Positions 1-12,370 are shown, counted from the first letter of the stretch. The stretch: DNA of 64,000 nt from Siphonodentalium dalli (GCA_032622095.1 CP136061.1:10243287-10307286), one strand, 5' to 3'. A program made the numbers and translations. The notes: a model not told the origin generated them from the letters alone.

Positions 1-899
1 TCGCACAGGCTCGCCAATACGACAGCGACGACCACCTGGTCAAACTACACTCACGTACCAAGTTTCGTCCCGATCGGTCGAGGTGTTGGTATCTGATGCA
101 AAAGACGAAATAGTCCCCGCCGTGAACCTCATCGTCGCAAAGAGCGGACAGTCAATTAACCCCGTTGTGAACCTCAATCACCAACGCGACGTAAACATGT
201 GTTGCGTTCTAAAAATAGGAAAGCACTTTCTCTCTGCTTAATTCTGCAGATGCTAATAACGTTGCTCCCCGTAGGTAGCAATATCGTTGTTGTTGATATT
301 TACGGCTTGGGGGCTATTTTCTTATTTAGCAAGTTTGAGCTCAATCGGTTCGAGTCTATAAAGGACACAATCATATATATGGCACTTCCCGTGGGTAGCA
401 AGTTTGAGCTCAATCGGCATTCCCTGGAATTTCCCGTAGATTGGCAGATTCCAGTAGCTTTATAACGATATATCTGGGGAGAAATCTGATGCTATATTCG
501 TGATTATCTGGGATGATTTCGGTATATAACTATATACTGTAAAAACAAAGCGCGCCATCCGTGCTCGCAGGGTTGGTCAGAAACAAATGTTTTTTAAATT
601 TAATGTATGTTCCGTATATCTCTCTGCAGATGCAAATAACGTTGAATGGCAATCAGACGCTCTTTATAGAGATGCGTCAAAAACAAACGCTCATTAAATA
701 ATCACTTGATTAACCCACGCCGTGCCTTTGCGGTGATTTGAGATTGGAGAACGGGTGCTCTGAGTTTATCTAAACCGCGACCACGGTCGTGTCGGTGGGA
801 TTTGACACTTACATAGGAAGTTTGAGCTCAATCTGTACACGCGTTTTGGATTCTATGAAGTACACATACACACATATATACGAAGTCTCAAAATATATA
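1..899. other. Non-coding repeat debris
   Basis: 1-83 is repeated at 1420-1500. 'agtttgagctcaatc' occurs at about 333, 402 and 818, and 'ctctgcagatgcaaataacgtt' occurs twice (near 243 and 625). No gene is supported. Confidence 0.6.
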
Positions 900-1480
900 G
901 TATAGACTAGCCGATGAGCCCGACGTTGTCCGGGCTATTCAAAAACCAAATTTCAAGTCGATAGCTCTACCCAGCCCGACGTTGTCCGGGCTATTCAAAA
1001 ACCAAATTTCAAGTCGATAGCTCTACCCGTTTCCGAGATCTGGACTGCGCATGCGCGAAGCTGGCGTCGCACGGGCTCGGCGACCCGATAAAATTTGTAT
1101 CCGGGGCAAGATACATTCACATACCAAATTTCAAGTCGATAGCTCGACCCGTTTCCGAGATCTCGTCTGCTCATGCGCGAAGCTGGCGTCGCACGGGCTC
1201 GGCGACCCGATAAAATGGGCAAGATACATTCACATACCAAATTTAAAGTCGATAGCTCCACCCGTTTCCGAGATCTCGTCTGCGCATGCGCGAAGCTGGA
1301 GTCGCACGGGCTCGGCGACCCGATAAAATTTGTATCCGGGGCAAGATACATTCACATAGCAAATTTCAAGTCGATAGCTCCACCCGTTTCCGAGATCTCG
1401 TCTGCGCTGCACGGGCGCCGCACGGGCTCGCCAATACGACAACGTCCACCGCCTGGTCAAACTACACACACGTACCAAGT
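900..1480. repeat. 113-121 bp tandem repeat in a Helitron-like context
   Basis: Units starting cccgtttccgagatct at about 1027, 1148, 1261 and 1382 (one 8 bp shorter). Each contains catgcgcgaagctgg and ggctcggcgacccgataaaa. Two preceding short units carry the perfect hairpin agcccg...cgggct (909-928 and 975-994). The array ends in sequence that matches window positions 1-83. Confidence 0.85.
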
Positions 1481-1819
1481 TTCGTCCCGATCGGTCGAGA
1501 ATCGTAGATTTGTATCAATGACATACATACAGACAAACAGAGGTCTTCAAAATATATATGAGATAGCGTAGTAATAAAAAATAAAATGCCTAACAATCCT
1601 GCCATATTTGCTAAAAAATTACCCATTTTTAAGTCATAAAGAGTCGTGCTCCCCTTTAACCCAACCAACCCTCTAATGGGTAAAATTATATATGGCCTGT
1701 GGTCATGTGACATGTCCCTTCAAAACCATCCAATCAGAATTATCTCACCAAGAATGGTTTTGACATATATTTCAGAATTATAAGACCTTTTCGAAAACGA
1801 TTTTTCATGAAAAATGTCG

Positions 1820-2130
1820 ATTATACCAGTGTTTATACTACTAATAAACCCATGGCGTTTATACCAATGTTTATACTACTAATAAACCCATGGCGTTTAT
1901 ACCAATGATTCTCTCTGTGGATAAAAGGAAATAGTTATTTGTACTCGTTCTCTTCGTAATGTAATTTCGAGGCAGAGAGTTATTATATTGTCGGTCAGGC
2001 CTTAAAATCAATAAACTTTTACAAGAATAAAAATATAGCATTTCTACCTGTTTCGACAGCGAATCTGCTGCTTTTACGAGAATAAAATATAGCATTTCTA
2101 CCTGTTTCGACAGCGAATCAGCTGCTTTTA
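1820..2130. repeat. Two short tandem duplications
   Basis: A 38-bp unit (tttatactactaataaaccc + atggcg...) occurs about 2.5 times in 1820-1909, and a 56-bp unit (atagcatttctacctgtttc...) twice in 2017-2130. The remainder of 1500-2490 shows no supported feature. Confidence 0.85.
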
Positions 2131-2498
2131 GAATCAAACTAAGAATCACAATTCTGATTCTCGTCAGATTTTAAGTGACAAACACCCGGTTACCAGAAAA
2201 CAAATTTATGAATTTACAACAAAAAAGCAGATTTGAACATCACTGTGTCACCGCTGATAACTGAAGGTAGAACCAGGCCCGGGTTCCCGCTATCCTGGCA
2301 TAGGCTCTGTCAAATGGAACCACTTTTGATGACCAAAAACAAAAATTTGAATCAGTATTTCCTTGTGCTGCACGAAATTTGGATGTGTGTCACAGCACAA
2401 AAAAATTAGTAAGTTTCTCTGCCTATATTTACAGTACTACGAAACCGGGTATGAATTACTTCCATCTGCCAACAGTGGACATTTATACTTAACCCTTT

Positions 2499-2599
2499 CT
2501 TGATGGGAACTTCCTGAATTTTTGCGAAAACCCTGTGCCAATGCATTCTCTTATATATGCGAGTCGACCATCTCGATCTGAGGGCTCCATAAGGGTTAA
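2499..2599. mobile_element. 101-bp TTAA-flanked MITE derivative with one hairpin arm
   Basis: TTAA at both ends (2499-2502 and 2596-2599), termini CCCTTTCTTGATGGG and inverted AAGGG. It contains only one arm of the 69-nt hairpin module (gccaatgcattctcttatat...). TTAA plus CCC termini are typical of piggyBac-like elements. Confidence 0.7.
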
Positions 2600-2924
2600 C
2601 AATTGACTTTAGTAATCTTATTTGAACCTGCTGATTCCATATATGCAAGAAAGTTTGTCACACCAAAACGACATTTACATGTTTGAAGCAGGGGTCAATT
2701 TAATTTTTATAAGTTGTATAGCATTTTGCATCACTGACTAACATTCCCTACCAATACATGTTTTTTCAATGTAAATTGGTTAACAGAAATTGCAAATTAC
2801 AATGCGAATCGAGTTAAATCGAGCCCTGGTTTGAAGCCTACTGATGATTTCTTATTAGTCCTATAGCATTCAGTCTTTTCAGTGCATTTAGTAGTTGGGA
2901 GCGGGCGCTTGTATATATAATGGT

Positions 2925-3324
2925 TTAACCCTTTACCCAACAGAAGGGCCCTGTGCCAATGCATTCTCTTATATATGCGAGTCGACCATAGGTCGCCTCG
3001 CATATATAAGAGAATGCATTGGCTTAACACATTAAAAATTATAAAATTGTTAAAGAATGAAAGAAAAAATGGTAAAAAGTGTTAAAAAAAGACTTTTTTT
3101 AGGCCAATGCATTCTCTTATATATGCGAGGCGACCTATGGTCGACTCGCATATATAAGAGAATGCATTGGCACAGGGTATAACTATAACCATCACAATGT
3201 GTTCAATGAGCCGGTTCCAATGATATCCATATTTGTATGGTTCTATTGAGACAGACCGAAGATATTTTAGGCTGTTGCAGCTTTATTTGGCCGGTTTTGG
3301 CCGGTTTGTTGGGTAAAGGGTTAA
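2925..3324. mobile_element. 400-bp TTAA-flanked (piggyBac-like) MITE with two hairpin modules
   Basis: TTAA at 2925-2928 and 3321-3324; perfect 14-bp TIR CCCTTTACCCAACA. Inside, two 69-nt near-perfect palindromes (2955-3023 and 3103-3171), arms 33 nt and loop 3 nt, lie in opposite orientation around an A-rich spacer (taaagaatgaaagaaaaaat), followed by a right part with ggccggttttggccgg. No ORF, so it must rely on a transposase elsewhere. Confidence 0.85.
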
Positions 3325-3792
3325 TCTGATCAGCAGCCCATCCGCAATTTGAGGGGTGCGTAATCGGATTATGCATCTTTAAAAGTCGCTGCGTCATGGA
3401 CACACACAAATGAAGATGGATAACTCTAAAATCAAGAGGCTTTCTGTTGATAATAAGGCCAAATTTCGTTGAACAACATGTTAATAAATAATATGTCTCG
3501 GGAAATTTTATACTCTAGTTGACATTGGTTCGCATTATTTTTGGGCATTTAATCTGACAACTGAAGCAGCATTTCTAAAAAATGTTGTTGTTGGAATCTG
3601 GTTATATGGGGACCATCGAATCGGATTGAGTACCTTTAATGTGCGTGTTGCCTTTCTGCAGAGCTATTTGTCACGCATTGTACTCTCCAATTAACCTGTC
3701 CTCATATTGTTTGAACCGATAACAAAATTGTTTTTATGCAAATTCGTGCACGGTAGTGGACCAATACCTTCAACAAAGAAATCGCTACTACT

Positions 3793-4195
3793 AAAGCCTT
3801 AAAATAGTGTGTCTGTCATTTGCAGAATGAGGTTCTCAGAGGGTGAATTTAATGACGCTATCCCGCCTGGTGGGCTAGCATCACCAATTGCACCCTCTGG
3901 GAACCTCATTTTGCTTAGGCATCAACTGCTATGGGAGACCGAGGATCAGATTGAATTTCCCCAGTTAAAGTTATGTGCCCCCATTAGTCTGACCTTGATT
4001 GTCCGTTTTATCTCCTGCAAATTAGGTGATATAGAAACTGAACAGAGGGGGAAAATAAACTAAAAACAATGTTAATTTATAGATACTTCCCAGTAGATGA
4101 GGCCTATGGGGAATGAGGTCCCCAGAGGGTGATTATGGTGATGCCAACCCACTGTATCATTCTGCAAATGACAGACACACTTTTTCAAGGCTTTC
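3793..4195. mobile_element. Palindrome-type MITE, family B
   Basis: Outer TIRs aaagccttaaaatagtgtgt and inverted acacactttttcaaggcttt. Inside each end lies an inverted-repeat block with gaggt(c/t)cccagaggg (3824-3922 and 4109-4140). The middle is A/T-rich with ccttgattgtccgttttat. No ORF. Confidence 0.75.
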
Positions 4196-4260
4196 TATCG
4201 ACCGATGAGAGAAGAAATTGAACTCCGTCAAGTTTATGGAATGGTTTGGCTTTAACATTG

Positions 4261-4374
4261 TATACTAAATACTCATTGACGAGTAGTTACCTTATTAACC
4301 ATTTATTCTAAATTCTCATTGATGAGTAGTTACCTTATTAACCCTTTATACTAAATACTCATTGATGAGTTGTT
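4261..4374. repeat. 44-bp tandem repeat, 2.5 copies
   Basis: tatactaaatactcattgac + gagtagttaccttattaacc, between a family B MITE and the TTAA MITE at 4691. The rest of 4196-4690 shows nothing recognisable. Confidence 0.85.
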
Positions 4375-4690
4375 CCCTCAGGAAATGTGCAAATAATAAT
4401 GTTATTACCTGAACACCCCTCCAAATGATTAATTGACCATTCCAATGTATACTTTTATAACTGAATGGGAGAATCCATTAGTATAGAAAGAGTTAAAAGT
4501 CATCAGGTCTAGACACATGTGCATCTCTTGATGGGAATAGACCCCATTAAAGTGATATAATTCACTCGCGGCGTGTAAATGTGAGAAATCGTTAAAAGTT
4601 TATACCTTTATCACTAAGAAGAACAGGGAAAAATAGATAGACTATGTTCTTATTTCTATTTATAACTCTTCAGTTCTGAGATATCGCATG

Positions 4691-5079
4691 TTATACCTTT
4701 CATTACTGGAGCTTCCTGTGCCAATGCATTATCTTATACATGTGAGTCTCCTATAGGGCGCCTCACATATATAAGAGAATGCATTGGCCTTAAAATATTT
4801 ATATATAGTAAAGTATACGTACCTGACATTTAGTGGAATATCGGGCTAATGGGGGAAGCATCATGTATATACAAGTATAGTGATGTGATATGAGGTACCA
4901 AATGGGGGAGGGGGTTTGAAATTCCGAGAATACATTGGCCTAACAATATTTACTTTGTAAGCCAAGTCATTCTCTTATATATGCAAGACTCCCTATGGGA
5001 GACTCGCATATATAAGAGAATGCTCTAGCGCAGGATCTTTAATGCTGCACCAGCGCAGCTCCCATCATGAAAGGATTAA
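4691..5079. mobile_element. TTAA-type MITE, second terminal family, two hairpin modules
   Basis: Right end catcatgaaagga-TTAA (5076-5079), left end degenerate ttat-acctttcattactgg. Hairpin modules at 4720-4788 and 4961-5029, each 69 nt. Termini belong to a family different from that of 2925-3324 although the hairpins are the same. Confidence 0.7.
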
Positions 5080-5486
5080 ACAACAACTCAACAGTCAACT
5101 AATGAACTGGGGCCATGATCTAACTACCCTTATGGAGCCTCTCACAGACGTGAGCAGACGACACTCAGCAATACAAGCTGACACATGTATGGGGCTCACT
5201 ACAGGATAATGAAAGGGTTAATTAACAATACTGCAGCCTTTGTTATGTAGACATTCCTGTTACAGTGGATTAAACTAGGATTACGTCGCGATGGGACCTA
5301 TCAACAAATTCTGATCAAATCCTGAAGGTCAGAGCAATCTTCCATAAAACACAGATTTTCAAATTAAACATTTCATTCATAATCATCACATTTTGCGATA
5401 TTTATAAAATAGATTTCACTGTAACAGTAATGTTTACATAACAATGGTTTCAACAAGGAAAATATTGTCATTGGAGAGTCATCAAT

Positions 5487-6262
5487 AATAAAAATAGTGT
5501 TTCAGATATATGCAGAATGAGGACCCTAGAAGAGTAGTGATGCTATCCCACATAGCGGGCTAGCATCACCAAATTCACCCTCTGGGGACCTCATTCTGCT
5601 TACACCTCAGCAGAATGAGGTTCCCAGAGGGTGAATTTAGTGACGCTATCCCACATGGTGGGCAAGCATCACCAAATTTACCCTCTGGGGACCTTATTCT
5701 GCTTAGGCCTCATTATCTGTGATCTCAAATTAATATTGTTTTTAGTTAATTTTTTCCTTCTGGTCAGTTTCTGTATTCCCTAATTTGCAGAAGATAAAAT
5801 GCATAATCAAGGTGACTAATGTGTGAACATCTTCAACTGAGGAACTCCAATCTGATCCTCGGTCTCCCATAGCAGTTGATGCCTAAGCAGAATGAGGTTC
5901 CCAGAGGGTGAATTTGGTGACACAATGGGCTAGCATCACCAAATTCACTCTCTGAGGACCTCATTCTGCATGGCCTCGTCTGCTATTGGAGACATACACT
6001 CAGATTGAAGTTCCCAAATGGTGAATATTGGGAACCTCGATTATGCAATGTGTCATCTGCCAATTAGGTATATAGAGAAACTAAACTATGAAAAAAGAAA
6101 TAGAATCTAAGTTTCTATAGAAATTTGATAATAAATAAACTTTCCATAGAAGATGAGACCTAAGCAGAATGAGGTCCTCAGAGGGTGAATTTAGTGATGC
6201 TAGCACACTGCGGGATAGTGTCACTAAATTCACCCTCTGGGGACCTCATTCTGCAGACCTTT
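5487..6262. mobile_element. Family B MITE cluster with four hairpin blocks
   Basis: Hairpin blocks around 5513-5610, 5611-5703, 5886-5970 and 6163-6253, all with ccctctgggga/tccccagaggg arms and a tagc...gcta apex. The spacer at 5704-5885 is the reverse complement of that in 3793-4195. Borders are degenerate. Confidence 0.65.
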
Positions 6263-6934
6263 TACAGGCCTAGTGTTGATAGTTTTACGAAAAAATTTGT
6301 TTTCTCAAATTTACCCACCGACGCTGACTGATGAGTAACTTGTGTCAGTTTAACATGTAGATTAGTTGTACATAGTATTTATATGTAGTGACAATTCTCA
6401 TTCATTTGCCTTTCTTTTAGCAATCCATACAACATTTGTTCTCAGTGCTAAATATTGTATCAAATCTAATTTTCTATACACTGTGACACCGAGTGTTTTG
6501 CGTGACACCGAGTGTTTTGCGTGACATTTAGGGCAGTACATTATATTATAAACAACAGTCTAATTAAAGATTTTTCCTCTCTTGAAAACATTGTCGACTT
6601 CCATCATTTTGGCGGTGATGTGCAGGACCATGTCAATTTTTGTTATTGCTTCCATATTAAAGATTCGGAAGACGTTAACAGTCGGTAAAGCTGAAAAGTA
6701 ATACAAAGCTTACCCAAACCATTATGACAATTAAGAATGTGAAGAAATATATGGACTTTGTTCTTATTTTCATTTATACCAAAAATCCCTCAGCGAGAAG
6801 ATACGCTGTGTTGAAATTATGTGTTTACGTATGTAGCAGGTGTCTTTGTTAATTTTCAGCGAAGAATGATAACTCTAAAATACTGATAACAATCAATACG
6901 AACGGGTTACTCTGTGTTGCATATTTCTTCAATA

Positions 6935-7351
6935 AATTATATATTGCCAGCAATGGTGTTACTTCCTGAATTTTTGCAAAAACCCTGTGCCAATGCATTC
7001 TCTTATATATGCGAGTCGACCATTGGTCACCTCGCATATATCAGAGAATGCATTGGCCTAACAAATTTTATGTTATATTTTATAATTGTTAAAGAATGTA
7101 AGAAAAAATGAAAGAAAATGATCAAAATTTATAAAGAATTTAAGAAAAAAAGAAGAAAAAATGATAAACTTGTTAAAGAATATAAGAAAAAATGATAAAA
7201 ATTATTATAGAATGTGAGAAAAAATGATAAACTATTGTTAGGCCAATGAATATCTTATATATGCTATGGTCGACTTGCATATATAAGAGAATGCATTGGC
7301 ACAGGGTCTTTAAATGTTGCGCTAGGGCAGCTCCCGTCATGAGAGGGTTAA
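6935..7351. mobile_element. TTAA-type MITE with two hairpin modules and A-rich tandem spacer
   Basis: Right end gtcatgagaggg-TTAA (7348-7351). The left end is diverged and its border is approximate. Hairpins at 6989-7057 (69 nt) and 7242-7300 (10-nt deletion). Spacer of repeated gaatgtaagaaaaaatgata units. Confidence 0.7.
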
Positions 7352-7465
7352 ATCATGAGTTATCATCAGCACTGCACACAAGCTCCATGCAGAGTTAAGT
7401 CCCCTACGCAGGAATGTGAAGTAATGTCGCATTTGTTTATTTGACACTTTTGTAGGTTACATAGA

Positions 7466-7613
7466 GGATCTCACATGAGTTCCTATTTTATACGGAATTT
7501 ATCAACCGAGTTCACTAAATTCGATTTGAGCCGAGGTTTACCGAGGCTCAAATAGAATTTAGAGGACGAGGTTGATAAATTACGTATAAAATAGGACGAG
7601 TGTGAGATACCTT
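7466..7613. mobile_element. Hairpin MITE, family C (gaggttgataaatt)
   Basis: Arms of about 65 bp: ggatctcacatgagttccta... against ...ataggacgagtgtgagata, apex gagccgaggtttaccgaggctc. The 'ggacgaggtt(g/a)ata' arm recurs at 40670-40806. Confidence 0.8.
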
Positions 7614-7958
7614 TTATCACATGATCAAATAAACCCGAAGCAACGCGAAATATTCATCGAAAACAACAATCATAAACTACAGCGATCGCAAGTTATCTGA
7701 AGAACTCCGTGACGTCATCTCATGCGCTGATATTAAACGTGTCTATTACCGATAATTATGAAACTGCTTTTATGGCCAAATTATGTGATAAAATTCATTC
7801 TGCATTATTCTGAGAAACTGAACTGTCCATATTCATTTAAAAATGGTCTAGATTAAGCCAGAATGAATTGTAACTGGCAAAACACTTCAATAAAAAATGT
7901 TAGATTTAATTAAGAAAACACACGTGCCGGCAGCGTTCAGACATCGTGTAGCGAGGGG

Positions 7959-8211
7959 CAAGCCTTGAAATAGGGTGTCTGTCATTTGCAAATGAGGTCC
8001 CCAGAGGGTGAATTTAGTGATGCTACCCCGCATAGAGGGCTAGCATCACCAAATTCACCCTCTGGGGACCTCATTCTGCTTACACCTCAGCAGAATGAGG
8101 TTCCCAGAGGGATAATTTGGTGATGCTACCCCGCATAGCGGGCTAGCATCACTAAATTCACCCTCTGGGGACCTCATTCTGCAAATGACAGACACCCTAT
8201 TTGAAGGCTTG
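7959..8211. mobile_element. Family B MITE with two adjacent hairpins and precise TIRs
   Basis: About 31-bp TIRs beginning CAAGCCTTGAAATAGGG (left) and its inverse ccctatttgaaggcttg (right). Two hairpins (about 7985-8080 and 8093-8182) separated by ttacacctcag. Flanked by 27-bp near-identical direct repeats (gacatcgtgtagcgagggg and gacattgtgtagcgagggg). Confidence 0.8.
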
Positions 8212-8297
8212 GCGAGCGTTGAGACATTGTGTAGCGAGGGGACTGAACTCTGTTTTGCATCTTGATTCTGGACGCCTCAAGAAGCATATATGATGTA

Positions 8298-8757
8298 CAA
8301 GCCTGAGTTTAGTGTGCCTGTCATTTGCAGAATGAGGTCCCCAGAGGGTGAATTTAGAGACGCTATCCCTCATAATTGGCTAGCATCACTAAATTCACCC
8401 TCTGGGGACCTCATTTTTCTTAGGCCTCCTCTACCATGGGAGACATGGACTCATATTGAAGTTCCCAAATGATTAATATTGTGATGTACACCCATTGGGA
8501 ACCTCACTTAATATGCAATGTGTCGTCTGCCAAAATGGGTATATAGAGAAACTAAACTAAAAAAGAAATAGAATGTGAAGAAGTTTCTATAGAAATTTGA
8601 CAATAAAGAAACTTTCCAGAGAAGATGAGGCCTAAGCAGAATGTGGTCCCCAGAGGGTGAATTGGGTCATGCTAGCCTGCTATGAGGGATAGTGTCACTA
8701 AATGCACCCTCTGGGGACCTCATTCTGCCAATGACAGACACACTAAACTCAGACTTG
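8298..8757. mobile_element. Family B MITE, longer copy
   Basis: TIRs caagcctgagtttagtgtg and inverse cacactaaactcagacttg. Hairpin blocks 8331-8412 and 8630-8729. The middle carries the gggtatatagagaaactaaac spacer also found at 6064-6090. Confidence 0.8.
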
Positions 8758-8869
8758 ATGATATACCAGTGTACAATATCGTCGGCTTATAGTGCTTTTA
8801 TTTGCTAGTTCAAAGGTCAAAGGTGAAATTCAAAAAACATTGTAACCTATTACGATTGCCTTCCGTGAC

Positions 8870-9338
8870 TTTAAAGGTACTCAATCCGATTAAGCACCCC
8901 GAAATTACTATTTCTTTGGCTTTGGCGGTAAAATATTTTATTCGAGTCGAGGAACCCACCCTTCAAAGCTCCTTTGAGTGATCAGATATCGATTTTTGAA
9001 GTTTGTTAATTTTTGGAGATGTGGTCCACTTCCACATGCTCAAACAGACAAATTGCGGGTGTAAGATGGATAACTAACTCTAAAATCAAGTGGTTACTAT
9101 TAACAATAATAACCACTTGATTTTTAGAGTTATCCATCTTACACCCGCAATTTGTCTGTTTGAGCATGCGGAAGTGGACCACATCTCCAAAAATTAATAA
9201 GCTTCAAAAATCGATATTTGTTCACTCTGAGCTTTGAAGGGTGGGTTCCTCGACTCGAATCAAATATTTTTACCCCCCCCACCCGAAGCCAAAGAAATAG
9301 TAATTTAGGGGTGCTTAATCGGATTGAGTATCTTTAAA
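8870..9338. mobile_element. ~470-bp near-perfect foldback element
   Basis: Two arms of about 230 bp meet near 9104 (aactctaaaatcaagtgg / ccacttgatttttagagtt). Ends are tttaaaggtactcaatccga and its inverse. Mismatches and small indels are few. Pieces of one arm are found at 3353-3440 and 3615-3640. No coding potential. Strong cruciform or RNA hairpin potential. Confidence 0.9.
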
Positions 9339-9956
9339 TGAAGATTTTAAGATTTTGGACTGAAGTATAGAAGAAAATTTATGTGTGTTTAAGGACCAGG
9401 GGACATCACTTGATCTGACCAGAATCACATGTTTACCATGAGAATAGGTAACTTGAATTTATTTGCAACAGAATATGTATTTTTTTTAGAAGCAATAATA
9501 ATAATGTTTTGGATTAACTTACTTCTAATTACTTTTATTTGATGAATGGGTGATAATGTTATTGGAAGAATAGCAAAATTGATAATTATTTGAACATTTG
9601 GTCCGAGCACATGTTTGCAGTGAATCGGGGGGAAACAAGAAATTTTGCAGTAAAATTTTCAAGGTAAATCTTTTTATACAATTGCCATCTACAATGTTTT
9701 TTTCTGCATCTTTTCGAGATGGGTCAACTAGTGTGCAATTAATTGTAAATCTTAGATGGACACAAACTTTAACCAGTTTGATACCAATTGTAGGTCCCCT
9801 GACCCTTAATGAACAATGGTAGTTTCTGGGTGCTATAGCTTATATTTTGTTGGTATTATATGTATTTGTTGAATTGAGATGTGAATATGATTAAACATTT
9901 ATATCATTGAATCTGTTTTTTCCATTAAATTTTTTCTAAAATTTGTTATGAAATAT
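9339..9956. other. No gene recognised
   Basis: A/T-rich sequence between the foldback element and the 150-bp repeats. No motif, repeat or credible open frame was seen. Confidence 0.6.
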
Positions 9957-11730
9957 GGCTGCCAGCAGCCATCTTGGATTTCACATTTGAATCCATTGGC
10001 ACACCCTGCAGCCCACACTTGGCATTTATTTGAGAAATGATTACAGGCATGTTCAGGATCACTTCCAGATGGGAGTTATCAAATTTGAACAACTTTTGAT
10101 GAAAAACATGGCTGCCGGCAGCTGTCTGGCATTTAACTCTTTGCATGACTACTAGTAAATACTTCGGCATGACTTAGCCAACATTTTTCATCCAATTGAT
10201 CCCAAATTTCATATGGCTCTTCGGTCTGACCTCTGGTATTACTTAAACATTTTAACTTTGCACATTTCTTGTCACTCCATTGGTTGTAATGCATGGCTTC
10301 CTTGTCACTCCATTGGTTGTAATGTATGGCATTCCTTGTCACTCCATTGGTTGTAATGTATGGCATTCCTTGTCACTCCATTGGTTGTAATGTATGGCAT
10401 TCCTTGTCACTCCATTGGTTGTAATGTATGGCATTCCTTGTCACTCCATTGTGTTATGTATGACATCATTAGATATTATCCCTCTACATGTTGAGCTACA
10501 GTGTCATTGACACTTTCATTGGTACCTCAAACAGAAAATGAAATGAGATTGGCAAATAGTTCCATACTTTATTTTGTCGGTTATTTGCTCAACTTTACTT
10601 TGTAAAGTTTGAGCTATTGCTGTTGGTTGGCGTCTGTGCGTGCGTCCATCAACAATTTCCTTTGGCTCACCCTACAGGTGACATCCCTCATCCGCTCATC
10701 AACAAACTTCATATGGATCTTCAGGGTGACCTCTAGATGAATGGGGGCCATCGATTATTTCCAGAAATTTTTTCAGCCATTTTGGATTTCAAATTTGAAT
10801 CCATCGGCATACCCTGCAACCCACATTTATTGGAGAAATGTTTGCAAATTTACAGGCATATTTAGGATTACGTCGCGATGGGACCTATCAAATGTTAGCG
10901 ATTTTTTATGAAAAACATGGCCGCTGGTGGGTATGGCCATCTTGAATTTTACTCTTTGCATGACTAAATCATTTGGCACACCCAACAGACCACATCGCTC
11001 ATCCGATTAACATCAAACGTCATACGGATCTTCGGGGTGCCATACATTCCATCCACTAGATGAGAGCCATCGATTATTTCTGAAATTCGTTAGAAAACAT
11101 GGCCGCCAGCAGCCATCTTGGATTTCAAATTTGAATCCCATCGGCACACATTGCAGCCCGCATATAGCTAAGAGATGTTTAGTAAACTTACAGGCTCGAT
11201 TAGGATTACCTCTAGAAGAGAGCTATCGAATTTGAATGATTTCTTTTTAAAACATGGCCGCCGGCAGCCATCGTATTTTTATCTCTGCATGACTAAATCC
11301 TTTGGCATACCATACAGACCACATCCCTCATCCGATCATCACCAAACTTTATATGATCTTTTGCCATAAAAATTTTCCGAATTTTTTTTTTTCAAAATGG
11401 CCACCAGCAGCCATCGTGAATTTCAAAAACACCCTGCAGCCAGCATATATCTAAGAAATGTTTTGTAAATTTACAGACATGATTAGGATTACCTCTAGTT
11501 GAATGCTATCGAATTTAACGATTTTTTATTAAAAACATGGCCGCCGGCAGCCATCTTGTATTTTACTCTTTGCATGACTAAATCCTTTGGCACGCCCTAC
11601 AGACCACATTCCTCATCCGATCATCACCAAACTTTATATGGATTTTTGTTGTCACCTCTAGATGGTGCCATCAAATTTTTCCGAATTTCGGTGAAAATCA
11701 TTGCTGCCAGCGACCATCTTGGATTTTACT
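9957..11730. repeat. Diverged ~140-160 bp repeats with 'atggccgccggcagccat'
   Basis: Core (c/t)gccgcc(a/g)gcagccat recurs at about 9957, 10108, 10919, 11101, 11260, 11401, 11540 and 11703. It alternates with blocks like ccacatccctcatccgatca and tttgcatgactaaatcc. Divergence shows an old array. Short open frames across it are not conserved between units. Confidence 0.8.
10265..10470. repeat. 34-bp tandem repeat, ~6 copies
   Basis: Units of cattccttgtcactccattg + gttgtaatgtatgg, uniform apart from the first and last. Confidence 0.92.
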
Positions 11731-11984
11731 TTTTATATATCTCTTCATGTTGACATCTAGTATTACTTAGACATTTAAACTTTCCACATTCCTAATCACT
11801 CTATTGACTGTAACACATGAAATTGTTCCCCATCTTAAGTTGAGCTAAAATTGAGAGCTTTCCGATGAATGGCAACAAGCCATATTTCCGACTAAATCCT
11901 GAAAAATTACCCATAATTCTGCTGTGGTTAAGGAGTCGATTATTTAGGGCATTACTGTATATGATCATTCACACAAAACTGCAT

Positions 11985-12370
11985 GGCAGAGTTCGATCTG
12001 CGCTGGTCTGACCACTGCCATTACGTATTCGTAATTAAACCTAAGATTTGTATGTGTACTCATAGCATGCATGGTACAGTTAATGCTGCCATCGGATCAA
12101 CCATCCGTCGTTCGTCCGTCCGTTCGTCTGTCTGTAGACACTTGCTATCTGATGTGATAGCTCAAGTATTTTTGATCGGATCGTGTTCATACTTATTGGT
12201 ATGTGAATATGTACATATGTGCAAAATTTCATGCTTCAGTCACAAAGTGAACAATTCTTTTACTAATCTACTCCACTATATGTGCATGTTTAAAAAAATG
12301 AATTATTTCCTCACATTATGTGTATGTGATGGCAGTGGTCAGACTAGCGTAGCAGGGGACTGAACTCTAC
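11985..12370. mobile_element. TIR MITE, 'gagttc...tggtctgaccactgccat' ends
   Basis: Left gcgctggtctgaccactgcc and right ggcagtggtcagactagcgt are inverted over about 38 bp, ending in agagttc/gaactct. The interior has cgtccgtccgttcgtctgtc and no coding. The right terminus (tagcgaggggactgaactct) is scattered at 8216-8260 and is amplified at 42100-42846. Confidence 0.75.

Noticed and set aside
995-1571. Overlapping open frames on both strands
   Set aside because: They arise from the GC-richer 113-121 bp repeat. Frames overlap on opposite strands and show no protein motif.
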